Assembly (NCBI GenBank): GCA_017529085.1
Contig: JAFXOC010000571.1
Location: 1 to 5,154, forward strand
DNA length: 5,154 nt
Source: Selenomonadaceae bacterium
GTDB lineage: Bacteria; Bacillota; Negativicutes; Selenomonadales; Selenomonadaceae
Reading direction: 5' to 3'
The notes under the pieces are model-generated. The model ran no database searches. It was not told the DNA's origin and was given only the letters and a program-made list of their open reading frames with translations. Both the position numbers and the translations under genes were made by a program. This document shows, piece after piece, positions 4,827-5,154 of this stretch (the first letter of the stretch is position 1; the number at the start of each line of letters is the position of its first letter).

Positions 4827-4934
4827 TTAAAGAAGTACTGATTAAATACCGAAATTTCAGTATATTTTCAGATAATATGTTGATTTTCCTGGATTTTTGG
4901 CATACCGTATAAGACTTAATCAGTGTTTCCTTAA
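4827..4934. repeat. TTAA direct repeats flanking the MITE-like element
   Basis: TTAA at 4827-4830 and again at 4931-4934, immediately outside the inverted ends. In AT-rich DNA a 4-base match can arise by chance, but its exact adjacency to both inverted repeats makes a target-site duplication the better reading. Confidence 0.5.
4831..4930. mobile_element. 100-bp MITE-like element with TTAA target duplication
   Basis: The left end AGAAGTACTGATTAAA (4831-4846) and the complement of the right end, GGAAACACTGATTAAG (4930-4915), match at 12 of 16 positions, including nine in a row (ACTGATTAA). The 100-base unit is flanked on both sides by TTAA (4827-4830 and 4931-4934), as expected for a 4-base target-site duplication. 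It has no coding capacity. IS5-family elements make 4-base duplications of this general kind and often have ends starting GG, so an IS5-like transposase may have moved it. That assignment is an inference. Confidence 0.6.
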
Positions 4935-4995
4935 ATATAGGATATACGGTAAAAAATACCGAAAAAATATTGATAAATACAAAAAGTAAAATATT

Positions 4996-5154
4996 ATGAC
5001 AATAAAATTGGAAATTGATATAATGGAATTAAAACCAAATCTACAATTTTTAGGTAATTAGATAATTGGTGAATTTGTAAAAATTATAGACGCAGTCAAC
5101 GGGTCAAGTTGCCTTTTAAATTTTTATTTAAGGACTGTGTTAAAGGTTTGCAAA
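4996..5154 (+). pseudogene. Possible broken ORF at right edge
   Basis: From ATG 4996 the frame reads MTIKLEIDIMELKPNLQFLG, then N and TAG at 5059-5061, and stays open in the same frame to the window end (IIGEFVKIIDAVNGSSCLLN and beyond). The second part looks more protein-like than the first. I do not recognise the family. A transposase start with a nonsense codon is possible given the debris around it, but there is no good ribosome site and it may be chance. Confidence 0.2.

Larger units (their letters stand above)
4644..5154 (+). other. AT-rich region with mobile-element debris and no intact gene
   Basis: About 510 bases without a supportable complete gene. It contains the MITE-like element at 4831-4930, a short palindrome GTATTT-TTAT-AAATAC (4769-4784), a small CGGTA/TACCG hairpin (4947-4961), and a possible broken frame near the right edge. 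No recognisable inverted repeat of the IS630 remnant is seen, although it should lie soon after 4643. An integrase gene and attachment site would be expected further right if this is the lysogeny end of the prophage. Confidence 0.5.

Overview
The window looks like part of a decaying prophage in a low-GC bacterium, most likely a Firmicute (Clostridia or Negativicutes). The evidence is the family make-up (late regulator with a sigma-70 region 4-like end, phage HNH nuclease, Bro-N antirepressor, primase/helicase, phage DNA methyltransferase), Shine-Dalgarno sites of the AGGAGG type and AT-rich intergenic DNA. No gene fixes the genus.

Read along the minus strand (right to left) the order is that of a temperate phage. 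At about 4200 there is a collapsed immunity region: a remnant of an XRE repressor on the plus strand and a Bro-N antirepressor remnant on the minus strand, both cut at the same point. Next (3855 to 2826) is a replication primase/helicase gene that has lost its middle and now needs three reading frames plus a nonsense codon. Then comes an AT-rich, repeat-bearing spacer (2534-2825), a 24-codon ORF and a perfect 16-bp-armed hairpin (2402-2452). The late switch follows: an intact DUF1492/ArpU-like regulator (2357-1920), a good promoter overlapping its end, and a rho-independent terminator inside the leader of an intact HNH endonuclease gene (1829-1476). Past the HNH gene is a G/C-tract block with flanking direct repeats, a good candidate for a cos packaging site, then a short unknown ORF. 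The minus-strand series ends with the first 76 codons of a DNA methyltransferase (229-1), which runs off the left edge.

One complete gene breaks this order. It is a Tat-exported metallo-beta-lactamase-fold hydrolase (332-1174) on the plus strand, convergent with the phage late genes and divergent from the methyltransferase. It looks like a cargo ('moron') gene and is one of the best preserved genes here.

The right 830 bases hold mobile-element debris: the C-terminal third of an IS630-family transposase with a premature stop (4323-4643), a 100-bp MITE-like element with 16-bp inverted ends and a TTAA duplication (4831-4930), and an AT-rich tail with a possible broken ORF at the edge. The early and lysogeny genes are wrecked, whereas the late regulator, HNH, methyltransferase start and cargo hydrolase are open and carry their motifs.
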